From: CAYFVU01 sp964346645
GTDB taxonomy: Bacteria; Spirochaetota; Spirochaetia; DSM-16054; Sediminispirochaetaceae
Direction of reading: 5' to 3'
Length of the DNA stretch: 38,000 bases
NCBI GenBank assembly: GCA_964346645.1
Contig: CAYFVU010000022.1
Span: 1 to 38,000 of the forward strand
Positions 24,558 through 32,523 of this stretch are shown here, piece by piece. Positions within the stretch are counted from its first letter, which is position 1. Each line of letters begins with the position of its first letter. The notes below the pieces were generated by a model. That model made no database searches and had not been told where the DNA came from. It was given only the letters and a program-made list of their open reading frames with translations. The translations under genes were made by a program, and so were the position numbers.

Positions 24558-25133
24558 CTACTCGTAGAGACGTTCGAGGAGCCAGGCTATGTTCTCTCCG
24601 AGGCGCTGCATGATGGCGAGGCCCTCCTCGTCGCCCTGCGCATCGCCGAGGGCTCGTGCGATTCCGACATTCCAGTAGCTCGAGCCGGGCACCACCATCT
24701 CGTTGATGAAGAAGAACTGGTTGATCGACTCGAAGGTGTGAATGTGGCCTGCCCTGCGGGCAACGGCGATCGCCGCGCCTACCTTGCGGCTCAGGAAGTT
24801 GCCGTTGCCGCGCGCCACATACCCGGAGCGGTCTATCAGCGCCTTCGTCTCCGCGGTCATGTCGCTGAAGTAGGTCGGGCTCCCTATGATGACCGCGGCG
24901 GCTCTGCGCATCTTGCCTATGCACTCGTTGACGATGTCGTCGTCGTAGATGCAGTCGTCTCTGCCTTCCTCTCGACAGCCGAGACAGGCGGTGCAGCCCC
25001 TCGCCACTTTACCGGCGAGGCTGACTTCCTCGCACTCGTGCCCCGCCTCTCTGAGTGGCTTCAGAGTCTGCTGAATATAGTAACTCGTGTTTCCGCCCTC
25101 CCGGGCGCTTCCATTGAATGCGATTACGTACAT
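24558..25133 (-). CDS. Iron-sulfur flavoprotein (Isf-like)
   Basis: A 191-residue flavodoxin-fold protein. The FMN phosphate loop is FNGSAREGGNTSYY (residues 6-19), and IIGSPTYFSDMTAETKALIDR is the second flavin segment. Between them lies a compact cysteine motif, C47-x2-C50-x2-C53-x7-C61, as in the 4Fe-4S-containing Isf flavoproteins of methanogens and other anaerobes. These move electrons from ferredoxin to FMN, often for oxygen or peroxide reduction. The ATG at 25133 was chosen for its GAGG upstream and because the flavodoxin strand starts there. Upstream in-frame ATGs at 25154 and 25181 are less likely. Confidence 0.85.
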   Translation of the reverse strand: MYVIAFNGSAREGGNTSYYIQQTLKPLREAGHECEEVSLAGKVARGCTACLGCREEGRDDCIYDDDIVNECIGKMRRAAAVIIGSPTYFSDMTAETKALIDRSGYVARGNGNFLSRKVGAAIAVARRAGHIHTFESINQFFFINEMVVPGSSYWNVGIARALGDAQGDEEGLAIMQRLGENIAWLLERLYE

Positions 25134-25334
25134 CTCTTCCTCCTCATGTTTCATTCTTCGGCTCGCAGGAGTCGCAGTCAATCTAGCGCGGAAACGAGTT
25201 CCGTTGTCAAGTGAGCTTCGAAAATGAGGCGAGGTGAAAGCAGCCGGAGCAGATTTCCCCTATTACTCTGTACAAACCCGTTCCGGAAGGGGGCTTAAAA
25301 AAAGCGAACAAGACAAGGAAAAAAGGAGAAAGGC

Positions 25335-25802
25335 ATGAACAATCTCAATTCGATCATTCTCGAGGGGAACCTCACCAGGGATCCGGAGTACAAGGAGACG
25401 CCGAAGGGAACGCCGGTCTGCAACTTCGCGGTGGCGACAAACAGATTCTTCAAGAAGGACGACGAGCAGCAGAAGGAGGTCTCATTCTTCAATGTGGAGA
25501 CTTGGGCAAGAAACGCGGACCTCTGCAATCAGTACCTCCACAAAGGACGGGGTGTGCGGGTCGTAGGGCGGCTCAAACAGGATAGGTGGGTCGGGCAGGA
25601 CGGCAAGAATAGGGACAGGATAAAGATCGTTGCCGAGCACGTAGAGTTCAAACCGAACTTCTCAAAAACCGGTGCACCCGGAGAAAGTGTCGAGCAACAG
25701 GAGGGAGAGCCGGTGGAGGTAGCCGCGGAGAAGGATGCCGAACTCGCCGTACCTCCGATGCAGAAGGACGAAGAGCAGCAGGATCTCCTCGAGGCGGTAT
25801 AG
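25335..25802 (+). CDS. ssb: Single-stranded DNA-binding protein
   Basis: A 155-residue protein. The N-terminal OB fold (about 1-105) contains LNSIILEGNLTRDPEYKETP, FAVATNRFFKKDD, FFNVETWARNADLC and YLHKGRGVRVVGRLKQDRW, all diagnostic of bacterial SSB. The acidic, Gln- and Glu-rich tail (about 115-155) ends in EEQQDLLEAV. This lacks the usual DDDIPF tip for partner binding, though the hydrophobic LLEAV may substitute. The ATG follows AAGGAGA. A 10-bp hairpin about 55 bp downstream probably ends the transcript. Confidence 0.95.
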   Translation: MNNLNSIILEGNLTRDPEYKETPKGTPVCNFAVATNRFFKKDDEQQKEVSFFNVETWARNADLCNQYLHKGRGVRVVGRLKQDRWVGQDGKNRDRIKIVAEHVEFKPNFSKTGAPGESVEQQEGEPVEVAAEKDAELAVPPMQKDEEQQDLLEAV

Positions 25803-25857
25803 GCTTCGTTTCCGGCGGGAGGCGAGCTTCCGCTGAGGGAGCATGGGCACACTCCTT

Positions 25858-25888
25858 GACCGGGGCGAATTAGGAATCCGCCCCGGTC
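25858..25888 (+). terminator. Hairpin terminator after ssb
   Basis: Perfect 10-bp stem GACCGGGGCG (25858-25867) and CGCCCCGGTC (25879-25888) around an 11-nt loop. It is followed by the pyrimidine-rich TCTCTGTG. The T-run is weak, but stem strength and position support termination. Confidence 0.7.
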
Positions 25889-25944
25889 TCTCTGTGTACA
25901 CTTGTGACGCCGGCGGGAATTGCCTTTAGTGTTCACCAAATAGT

Positions 25945-25973
25945 TGGACATACGGGGCACAATCCGCTAGAAT
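25945..25973 (+). promoter_or_regulatory. Promoter giving a leaderless transcript
   Basis: TGGACA (25945-25950), 17-nt spacer, TAGAAT (25968-25973). Six bases further is the GTG start codon at 25980, so the message should begin at or within a base of it. Confidence 0.65.
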
Positions 25974-25979
25974 CGGTGT

Positions 25980-26810
25980 GTGGCGAAGAGGAAAAAAGTA
26001 GACGAAAAGAACAAGAACCGAAAGAAGCCGAAGAAGCTGAGCCCTCAGGAGATAGAGAGGGCCGTGGAGAAAATACGCCGCGGCTACGACGACTACATGG
26101 TCCGCCACGTCAGGAGCCGGCGGGCGAGGGATGCCTTCGAGCAGCGCTACTTCGATGCGCGGAGAGCGCGGATTGCGCTCGACCGGTTCGTGGCCGAGGA
26201 GCTGCGTTGGCTGCGCCGGCTCGAGGCTGAGGCAAGCGCCGAGGAGCGGGCTGCGCAGCTGGAGGCGGAGAAACAGGCCGGAGAGAACGAAGGCGCGAAG
26301 AGGAGCTTCGCCGACCGTATTCTGGATGAAATGCGGTCGAGAATAGAGAAGTATCCGGTCGTGGGTTTGGATGCCGATGAGGTCCTGGAGGTGGACAAGC
26401 TCTACGGCGCCCTCGGCCGATTCGAACGGCAGCACTGGCCGAAGATCGACCGCATCTACCGCAAGGTCTACCCCTCGCGCTACTCGGGACCTCGCATAGT
26501 GCTGGAGAATCGCCTCTTCGAGCTCGCCGAGCCCACCTCGGGCCTGTATCCTCAACGGCTGCAGACCCTCATCAGCATGCTCGGCAGATTTCCCCGCAAC
26601 TACCGGGAGATAGAGTGGGAGGTTAAGCAGTGCATACTCAGCGCCAGCTTCTTTCTCCACATGGCTGATGAGGAGCTCTCGACCCTCGTGGAGGATGAGA
26701 GCATAGGGGAGCTGGAAAGGCAAGCAGTAGAAAAGGGGCGTAATTTCGTGCATACTGTAATTGAGGATTTCAGACTCACCGATTTAAAAGAGACGAACCA
26801 AAGGAGATAG
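25980..26810 (+). CDS. Conserved hypothetical protein, basic and helical
   Basis: A 276-residue soluble protein of unknown function. The first 25 residues are very Lys/Arg-rich (MAKRKKVDEKNKNRKKPKK), followed by long charged helices (about 30-105) and a region with RFERQHWPKIDRIYRKVYPS and RYSGPRIVLENRLFELAEP. There are no membrane segments. The basic N-terminus could bind nucleic acid or ribosomes, which is speculation. The GTG start lies at the predicted transcription start. The stop is three bases before trxA, whose ribosome-binding site lies within this gene's last codons, so the two are co-transcribed. Confidence 0.8.
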   Translation: MAKRKKVDEKNKNRKKPKKLSPQEIERAVEKIRRGYDDYMVRHVRSRRARDAFEQRYFDARRARIALDRFVAEELRWLRRLEAEASAEERAAQLEAEKQAGENEGAKRSFADRILDEMRSRIEKYPVVGLDADEVLEVDKLYGALGRFERQHWPKIDRIYRKVYPSRYSGPRIVLENRLFELAEPTSGLYPQRLQTLISMLGRFPRNYREIEWEVKQCILSASFFLHMADEELSTLVEDESIGELERQAVEKGRNFVHTVIEDFRLTDLKETNQRR

Positions 26811-26813
26811 CAT

Positions 26814-27134
26814 ATGAGCTTGCAGACGGTTACAGGAGACAACTTCGAGCAGGAGGTACTCAAATCCGATGTCCCCGTTATTGTGGATTTTTGGGCGGAG
26901 TGGTGCGTACCCTGTAAGATGATACATCCCATCCTCGAAGAGATCGCGCAGTCCTACGAGGGAAAGCTCAAGGTGGTGCAGGTCAACGTAGACGAAGACG
27001 GTGATATCGCAAGCGACTACAACATCATCAGCATTCCCTCTCTCCTCCTGTTCAAGGACGGAATAGTGGCGAATCAGCAGGTAGGCGCCGGCTCCCGCAA
27101 GGCCATCGAAGATCTCTTCAAAGATTTCGTGTAA
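26814..27134 (+). CDS. trxA: Thioredoxin
   Basis: A 106-residue thioredoxin fold with the redox site W30-C31-V-P-C34 in VDFWAEWCVPCKMI, the cis-proline segment SIPSLLLFKDG and the usual length. The active site is WCVPC rather than the standard WCGPC, a change expected to shift redox potential slightly. It is a cytoplasmic disulfide reductase, needing thioredoxin reductase from elsewhere. AAGGAGA lies upstream within the end of the preceding gene. A weak GAGC...GCTC hairpin just after the stop (about 27139-27157) may terminate both this and the convergent lipoprotein gene. Confidence 0.93.
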   Translation: MSLQTVTGDNFEQEVLKSDVPVIVDFWAEWCVPCKMIHPILEEIAQSYEGKLKVVQVNVDEDGDIASDYNIISIPSLLLFKDGIVANQQVGAGSRKAIEDLFKDFV

Positions 27135-27149
27135 TTTCTGAGCGCCCCC

Positions 27150-28220
27150 TCAGGGCTCGTAGACCTCCTCGGTATTCTCCTTTCCGAAGCTGCTGCCGCT
27201 TGTCGGCACGATGTGCCAGTCGGCGGCGCTATCGCTGTCGTTGCCGGCCGGCATACGGCACATCGAGCGGGTTGCCGTAGAGTCTTCCGGATCCACCGCA
27301 TCTTCGGGCGCAACCACACGCTCAGAGGCAAGCCATCCATTTTGCGCATGCAGCCGGTCTGCTCTCTCGAGGGCACGGGTCGAGCCGAATCCGCGGTAGT
27401 TCTCGTCGGATGAGGAGGTGCGGTTGCTGTAGAGAAATCCGTCGATCAGCGGGCCGGTGCTCGATCGGTAGACCGCGATGACCCCGTTGTTGCCCGAAAT
27501 GCCTCCGCCTCCCTCGACCCAGAAGTCCCAAGCTCCGCCTACCGCCTCTTCGGCGCCGCAGCCGTAGGGATCCTCCGTCTCGTCGACCTCGTCATCCGTA
27601 CCCTTCGGTTTGAAGTGCACGACGATGTACTCCCCCGATGAAACTTCCACGGACGGCAGCACCTTCCGATGGGTCCATGAGCTGTCCACTCCCTCGTACA
27701 CGCAGAGGCCGGCGGTGTTGCCCTCCGAAAGGACCTTGAGCTCGACCTTGTCCGGATTACTCGAGGAGCCCTGTGTGGTGATTTCGTTCAACCTGATCTC
27801 GGGTACGTCTGGATTGTAGCCGAAAATATGGGTAATGAGCGTGAGACTGTTGCCTTCGGGGTCCCGTACCACCGCCTCCAGGGAGTACTCCTCGCCGGGG
27901 GACATTGGATCGGAAAGGGAGATGCGGCAGATTCCGCCCTCCCAGGCGATCTCCTCTACCTCAACCTCGGGGGAAAAGCGGAGCTCATCGCGCGCAAGCG
28001 AGGCGGCCTCGCTGAACTCGAGCAGAAAGGAGCGCTCGTCCGGTGCTCCCGCTCCGAGGAAGACTGGGGGATGCATGTCTCTCGCGAGGAATTCTCTGGA
28101 GTCCGGAAGGGGGCCGCAGCCGGCGAGCGAGAGGATGGAGCTGAGGATGCAGACGAGGAGAAGCATGATCCTGAAGACAACGCTGGTGCGCCGCTTGTTT
28201 TTCATATACACTACAGACAT
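27150..28220 (-). CDS. Lipoprotein with Ig-like and lamin-tail-like domains
   Basis: A 356-residue predicted lipoprotein. The signal peptide ends with the lipobox LSLAGC, cysteine 35. Residues about 50-135 look like a bacterial Ig-like domain (RSFLLEFSEAASLARDELRFS...SPGEEYSLEAVVRDPEGN). From about 145 on, PEIRLNEITTQGSSSNPDKVELKVL matches the start of a lamin-tail domain, which occurs in secreted bacterial nucleases and surface proteins. Later segments are rich in Gly, Ser and acidic residues. No catalytic domain is seen. The ATG at 28220 has GGAGGT four bases upstream. It is probably anchored facing the periplasm or cell surface; role unknown. Confidence 0.8.
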   Translation of the reverse strand: MSVVYMKNKRRTSVVFRIMLLLVCILSSILSLAGCGPLPDSREFLARDMHPPVFLGAGAPDERSFLLEFSEAASLARDELRFSPEVEVEEIAWEGGICRISLSDPMSPGEEYSLEAVVRDPEGNSLTLITHIFGYNPDVPEIRLNEITTQGSSSNPDKVELKVLSEGNTAGLCVYEGVDSSWTHRKVLPSVEVSSGEYIVVHFKPKGTDDEVDETEDPYGCGAEEAVGGAWDFWVEGGGGISGNNGVIAVYRSSTGPLIDGFLYSNRTSSSDENYRGFGSTRALERADRLHAQNGWLASERVVAPEDAVDPEDSTATRSMCRMPAGNDSDSAADWHIVPTSGSSFGKENTEEVYEP

Positions 28221-28279
28221 AGGTACCTCCGCCCCTCACTAGGGCGGAAGAGCTGCGTGTGCTTTTATGGAGGAGAGAG

Positions 28280-28918
28280 ATGGAGCAAAAACTGTTCGAA
28301 AAGTACGGCATGACCGTAGACGCCGGCAAGATCCTCTTCAGCGAGGGGGATACGGGTGAGCATATGTACATCATTCAGGAGGGGAGTGTTCGCATAAGCA
28401 AGAACATCGACGGACGCGATCACATCCTTGCGGTGCTCGGCAAAGGCGATTTCTTCGGAGAGATGGCCATCGTGACGAGCACGACCCGCACTGCGACGGC
28501 CACAGCCGCCTCCACCGTAGGACTCCTCAGATTCGACAGAGAGGGTTTTCTCAACATGGTCGAGAAGAACGCACGCATCGCCATGAACGTCATAGACAAG
28601 CTGTGCCGGAGGCTTCAGCAGGCGAACCTGCAGATCCAGCATCTCGTGCGCAAGAACGAGAAGGGCCTCATTGCTCTCAATCTGCACTATGCCTTTACAG
28701 AGCAGGGAGGAGGAGCGGACGGACTCGACTACCCGAAGATGCTCAGGGAGCTCTCCCTCAACATGGAGTTCCCGCAGGACAAGATACGCCGCTACATCGA
28801 CGAGCTGAAGGAGAAGCAGATAGTCAGCGTGAAGCAGGATAAGATCTACCTCAACGACGACGGCCGTCTCAAGGGCATCGCCGATTCGGCGAGCGTGGTG
28901 GATGACGTAAAAGGCTGA
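28280..28918 (+). CDS. CRP/FNR-family cyclic-nucleotide-binding regulator
   Basis: A 212-residue protein. Residues about 10-120 form a cNMP-binding beta-roll: FSEGDTGEHMYIIQEGSVRISK and the phosphate-binding cassette GDFFGEMAIVTSTTRTATATA. The cassette keeps the Glu and Arg used for cyclic nucleotide, with Thr after Arg in place of Ser. A central helix follows (INVIDKLCRRLQQANLQIQHL-like). The C-terminal part reads as a winged helix ending with a DKIYLNDDGRL wing, though it lacks an obvious CRP recognition helix. The ATG at 28280 has GGAGGAG upstream; earlier in-frame codons are rejected. Targets and ligand are unknown. Confidence 0.85.
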   Translation: MEQKLFEKYGMTVDAGKILFSEGDTGEHMYIIQEGSVRISKNIDGRDHILAVLGKGDFFGEMAIVTSTTRTATATAASTVGLLRFDREGFLNMVEKNARIAMNVIDKLCRRLQQANLQIQHLVRKNEKGLIALNLHYAFTEQGGGADGLDYPKMLRELSLNMEFPQDKIRRYIDELKEKQIVSVKQDKIYLNDDGRLKGIADSASVVDDVKG

Positions 28919-28942
28919 TTGCTGAGCTATTATCCCTTTAGG

Positions 28943-28971
28943 TTGAGACTCGCCGGCTTTTGCGATATATT
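28943..28971 (+). promoter_or_regulatory. Promoter of glmS
   Basis: TTGAGA (28943-28948), 17-nt spacer, TATATT (28966-28971). The leader to the ATG is about 48 nt, too short for a glmS ribozyme. Confidence 0.6.
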
Positions 28972-29025
28972 TGGTGATTAGGCCGTATTGAGCGGTCGAA
29001 CATTCTATAAAACAGGAAGAATCAT

Positions 29026-30849
29026 ATGTGCGGAATAGTAGGATATTGCGGACCGAAACCCGCAGCGCAGGTCCTGATCGAGGGACTGAAACGGCTCGAG
29101 TACCGGGGCTACGACTCGGCGGGCATCTGCATTCACAAAGATAATGATTTTATCATCTACAAGAAGAAGGGCAAGCTCAAGGAGCTCAGAGAGGTCGTTC
29201 CCTCGGATCTGGACGGCCGGTACGGCATCGGACACACACGATGGGCTACGCACGGCGGTGTCAACGACATCAATGCGCATCCCATTACCGACGACACAGG
29301 CAAGGTCGCCCTGGTGCACAACGGCATCATCGAAAACTTCCAGGCCCTCAAGGACAAGCTCATCGCCGACGGGCATCTGTTTCGTACGGAGACGGACACG
29401 GAGGTTATCGCGCACCTCATCGCCTCCATGTATAGAGGCAATCTCGAGACCGCGGTACGCGAGGCCGTCTATCTGCTCAAAGGAACTTACGGAATCGCGG
29501 TTGTCCACAAGGACGAGCCGGACAAGATCGTCGGCGCCCGCAACGGCTCTCCCCTCGTCGTGGGAATGGGAGACGGAGAGATGTTCCTCGCGAGCGACGT
29601 GATGGCGGTTATGGCGCACACCAAGCAGGCGGTCTATCTCGAGGACGGGGAGCTGGTGACCATTACCCCCGACGGGTACAAGATGTTCGACGTCGACGAG
29701 CAGGAGATACAGAAAGAGGTCGAGCACATCACCTGGGAGCTCGAGCAGATGGAGAAGGACGGTTATGGCACCTTCATGGAGAAGGAGATCCACGAGCAGC
29801 CGATGTCCATCCAGCGCGCCATAAAGGGGCGAATCGACCTCGAGGGTGCTACCGGCCACCTCGGCGGTCTGAACCTCAACGCTAAGGAGCTCCTGAACAT
29901 AGACAGGGTCGAGATAATCGCTGCTGGTACCAGCTACTACGCCGGTATGGTCGGCTCCTACCTCCTCGAGCACGTGGCGCGTATTCCGGCGCACGCCGAG
30001 CTCTCATCGGAGGTCCGCTACAAGAATCCCATCGTGCAGCCGAACACCCTCTATTTCGCGGTCAGTCAGTCGGGCGAGACTGCCGACACCCTCTACGCCA
30101 TGCGGGAGCTGCAGCGCAAGGGGGCGACGGTCCTCGGCGTCTGCAACGCCGTCGGCTCGACCATTCCCCGTGAGTCCGACGGGGGGACCTACATCCACTC
30201 GGGACCCGAAATCGCGGTGGCCTCGACCAAGGCCTTCACCAGTCAGATATCGGTCTTCTACCTCTTTACCCTTCTTATGGCGCGGATGCGCCATCAATCC
30301 TTCGAAGAGGGGACCAAGTACGTCTCGGAGCTGAATCGGATCCCGATCCTCGTGGAGAAGATCTTGAGCAACACGGGGCCGATACAGGAGATCGCGAAAC
30401 GCTACGCGGAGTTCGAGAACTTCCTATTCATGGGACGGGGACTCCTCTATCCCGTGGCCCTCGAGGGGGCGCTCAAGCTCAAGGAGATAAGCTACATTCA
30501 CGCGGAGGGCTATTCGAGTGCGGAGATCAAGCACGGGCCCATCGCCCTCATCAACGAGAAGACACCCAGTGTCTTCCTCGTGCCGGACGAGGGGCTGCGC
30601 GACAAGGTTATCTCCAACATGAAGGAGGTGAAGGCGAGGGAGGGCAGCGTGATCGCCGTGGCGGTAGAAGGAGACACCGCCATCGCCGACATCGCCGACG
30701 AGGTGATGTGGATCCCGAAGACCCACGAGCTGATGTACCCCTTCCTCATGGTCGTCCCCCTCCAGCTCTTCGCCTTCTACTGTGCCCTCGAGCTGGGAAG
30801 AGACGTGGATCAGCCGAGGAACCTCGCCAAGAGTGTGACGGTGGAGTAA
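29026..30849 (+). CDS. glmS: Glutamine--fructose-6-phosphate aminotransferase (isomerizing)
   Basis: A 607-residue enzyme of normal length. The N-terminal Ntn-hydrolase glutaminase domain begins MCGIVGYCG with Cys2 as nucleophile after Met removal; GYDSAGI and GHTRWATHG are its typical blocks. Two SIS sugar-isomerase domains follow (from about 285 and 455), with SQSGETADTL and the C-terminal DQPRNLAKSVTVE. It makes glucosamine-6-phosphate for peptidoglycan and other amino sugars. Bacterial glmS is often controlled by a ribozyme, but none is present in the short leader. A GTG-started secreted protein follows after six bases and may be co-transcribed. Confidence 0.97.
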   Translation: MCGIVGYCGPKPAAQVLIEGLKRLEYRGYDSAGICIHKDNDFIIYKKKGKLKELREVVPSDLDGRYGIGHTRWATHGGVNDINAHPITDDTGKVALVHNGIIENFQALKDKLIADGHLFRTETDTEVIAHLIASMYRGNLETAVREAVYLLKGTYGIAVVHKDEPDKIVGARNGSPLVVGMGDGEMFLASDVMAVMAHTKQAVYLEDGELVTITPDGYKMFDVDEQEIQKEVEHITWELEQMEKDGYGTFMEKEIHEQPMSIQRAIKGRIDLEGATGHLGGLNLNAKELLNIDRVEIIAAGTSYYAGMVGSYLLEHVARIPAHAELSSEVRYKNPIVQPNTLYFAVSQSGETADTLYAMRELQRKGATVLGVCNAVGSTIPRESDGGTYIHSGPEIAVASTKAFTSQISVFYLFTLLMARMRHQSFEEGTKYVSELNRIPILVEKILSNTGPIQEIAKRYAEFENFLFMGRGLLYPVALEGALKLKEISYIHAEGYSSAEIKHGPIALINEKTPSVFLVPDEGLRDKVISNMKEVKAREGSVIAVAVEGDTAIADIADEVMWIPKTHELMYPFLMVVPLQLFAFYCALELGRDVDQPRNLAKSVTVE

Positions 30850-30855
30850 TACGGG

Positions 30856-31473
30856 GTGGGAGCTCTTCGGAAAGCGGCTCTCCGGTGGCTGTGCCTCTTG
30901 TTCCTGCTTCTCGGGCTCGTCTTCCGGGGCCTCGTCCCCGCCGGGGCCCAGAGCTCCGGCGAAGGGGCAGGGGTGACGGCCGGCGACGACAGCCAAGGGG
31001 AAGCGGTTCCCGTCCTCGTCTCCGGTCCCACCGCGGATAAGGGGCTGCCCTTTCTCTCTGCGAATGCCATCGAATACTACCGCGGCCTCTACGAGCTCCC
31101 CTCGCAGAACGTGCGGGTCTACTATACGCGCAGAGCCATAGTCCCGCTCTCCTCCTGGAAACCTGCGAGCTGCGGAGATTACGAATTACTGACCTTTCGA
31201 GCGGATCCCGAGGATTTTCCGGATATCAGGGCAGATGACGGTTTCGACATGGTTCCCGGCGGGCCGCTCGTCGCCTTTTACGAGGGAAAGGACTACTCCC
31301 TCTTCTTCTCCTACGGCGGGGCGGTGCTCTCCTGCGCCTTCGTAAACGAGTTCATACGCAAGTTCCTCTTTTTCTCGAACAATGCGGGCCGCGGAGGATT
31401 CAGCGGTGAGAGGGGAGCCTCGCCGCAGCAGACCCGCTTTCCCCCTCCCCAATTCCCCGCCGTCCTCCGTTGA
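30856..31473 (+). CDS. Secreted hypothetical protein
   Basis: A 205-residue protein that I do not recognise. A signal peptide (about 1-31, WLCLLFLLLGLVFRGLVPAGAQ) precedes a low-complexity stretch, then a folded-looking core (about 60-175) with PFLSANAIEYYRGLYELPSQNVRVYYTR and GGPLVAFYEGKDYSLFFSYGG. The tail is rich in Gly, Arg, Pro and Phe. The GTG start is six bases after the glmS stop without a clear ribosome-binding site, suggesting coupling to glmS. It ends just before an assembly gap, but the stop codon lies in real sequence before the duplicated contig end. Confidence 0.7.
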   Translation: MGALRKAALRWLCLLFLLLGLVFRGLVPAGAQSSGEGAGVTAGDDSQGEAVPVLVSGPTADKGLPFLSANAIEYYRGLYELPSQNVRVYYTRRAIVPLSSWKPASCGDYELLTFRADPEDFPDIRADDGFDMVPGGPLVAFYEGKDYSLFFSYGGAVLSCAFVNEFIRKFLFFSNNAGRGGFSGERGASPQQTRFPPPQFPAVLR

Positions 31474-31482
31474 CCGTAACGC

Positions 31483-31537
31483 GCCTTGTGTGTACAGCTC
31501 AGTGCAGCGGCGGAACCACGTCTTCGGCTCGCCGGTA
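31483..31537. repeat. Left copy of a 55-bp duplicated contig end
   Basis: These 55 bases are identical to 31638-31692 and abut the run of Ns. An exact 55-bp repeat on both sides of a gap is what an assembler leaves when two contigs end in the same k-mer. It should be read as an artefact, not a biological repeat. Confidence 0.9.
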
Positions 31538-31637
31538 NNNNNNNNNNNNNNNNNNNNNNNNNNNNNNNNNNNNNNNNNNNNNNNNNNNNNNNNNNNNNNN
31601 NNNNNNNNNNNNNNNNNNNNNNNNNNNNNNNNNNNNN
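31538..31637. other. Assembly gap of exactly 100 Ns
   Basis: One hundred Ns, the conventional placeholder for a scaffold gap of unknown size. Because the two flanks overlap by 55 identical bases, the true gap is probably negative and no sequence may be missing. Confidence 0.97.
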
Positions 31638-31692
31638 GCCTTGTGTGTACAGCTCAGTGCAGCGGCGGAACCACGTCTTCGGCTCGCCGGTA
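31638..31692. repeat. Right copy of the 55-bp duplicated contig end
   Basis: Identical to 31483-31537. On the minus strand it encodes the last residues of the DUF364 protein, ending AEDVVPPLH and a TGA. That the copy is coding here and adjoins the gap supports the overlap explanation. Confidence 0.9.
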
Positions 31693-32424
31693 GTAGACCT
31701 TCTTCGCCGACTTGAGGATGTCCCGGGTGCCGCGGCCGTTGCGAACCGCCTTCAGAATGCCTTCGGGATTCGCAGGCGCGATGCCGCCGAGGAAGTCGAT
31801 CGGCAGGTGATCGAAGATCTCGGGAATCATCGGCGTGGTAGGGCCGAGCAGCGCGCATGGAGTATCTCTGTGGAGGTGGGAGAGGAGCTCTTCGGTGCTG
31901 CCGTTGATGACGCTCGTCGAGGTGAAGACGAGACCCTTCGCCTCGCCCGAGGCAATGAGGCGGTAGAACTCCTCCTGGGCACCTATGCCCTTTCCAATGT
32001 CGTGTGCGCGTACCGAAGCGCCTACCGCTTCTATCTTGGCCACCACGGGGCCGAAGTACCCGGCCATCGCCACGATGTCCCCCTTTCCTATGCCAAAGTC
32101 CTCGACGAGAGAGTCCTCGTCCTCTCCGAACTCGCCGGCCCTGGAGGAGTTGAGTGCATTCACCGCCGCAACCGCCGCCGAACGCTCGACGAGGTTGTCG
32201 GATCCGAGCAGCTCGAGGAGCTGCGAGGCAGGAGTCCCCTCGAAGTCACGCCGGTCCTGGAACAAGCTGCAGGAATCTTTTTCCGTTATGTAGGTGTAGG
32301 CGATACCTACCTGTCCGTCGGAGAGTACGACTGCCGTGTAACCGAGACCGAGATCGAGATACTGAACACCCCGTTGCCCGGCAGCTTCGCCGAATAGCTG
32401 CTGCATTTTTCTGTATATTTCCAT
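31654..32424 (-). CDS. DUF364/DUF4213-type putative heavy-metal chelation protein
   Basis: A 256-residue protein. The N-terminal domain has VQYLDLGLGYTAVVLSDGQVGIAYTYI, characteristic of DUF4213. The C-terminal Rossmann-like domain (about 105-250) has DIVAMAGYFGPVVAKIEAVG, LVFTSTSVINGSTEELL and ALLGPTTPMIPEIF, as in DUF364 proteins, which are associated with metal or cofactor handling in anaerobes. The biochemical role is not established. The end of the gene falls in the duplicated 55 bp beside the gap, but merging the contigs would leave the protein unchanged. The start lies eight bases after a TATAAT box with no ribosome-binding site. Confidence 0.82.
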   Translation of the reverse strand: MEIYRKMQQLFGEAAGQRGVQYLDLGLGYTAVVLSDGQVGIAYTYITEKDSCSLFQDRRDFEGTPASQLLELLGSDNLVERSAAVAAVNALNSSRAGEFGEDEDSLVEDFGIGKGDIVAMAGYFGPVVAKIEAVGASVRAHDIGKGIGAQEEFYRLIASGEAKGLVFTSTSVINGSTEELLSHLHRDTPCALLGPTTPMIPEIFDHLPIDFLGGIAPANPEGILKAVRNGRGTRDILKSAKKVYYRRAEDVVPPLH

Positions 32425-32432
32425 AACAACTC

Positions 32433-32462
32433 ATTATAGCAGGATAATGTCGAGGTCGACAA
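32433..32462 (-). promoter_or_regulatory. Promoter of the DUF364 gene
   Basis: Minus strand: TATAAT (32438..32433) with TTGTCG (32462..32457) 18 nt upstream. Only eight bases separate the -10 box from the ATG, so the transcript is nearly or fully leaderless. Confidence 0.55.
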
Positions 32463-32500
32463 TTCGTGTGGAGCTTGGCGACAAATGGGCGCGAATTCGT

Positions 32501-32506
32501 TAGAAT
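32501..32506 (+). promoter_or_regulatory. -10 box of argH
   Basis: TAGAAT at 32501-32506, with a weak GCGACA 17 bp upstream. It is followed by GAGGAGG and the argH ATG. It is divergent from the DUF364 promoter within a 99-bp interval. Confidence 0.45.
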
Positions 32507-32523
32507 TGTGGTGAGGAGGATGC

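Noticed and set aside
28919..29025. glmS ribozyme
   Set aside because: The leader is under 60 nt from the predicted start site and the whole interval is 107 bp, without ribozyme core sequences.
31483..31692. Biological direct repeat or insertion around the gap
   Set aside because: Exact 55-bp identity immediately at both edges of a 100-N placeholder is better explained by contig-end overlap.
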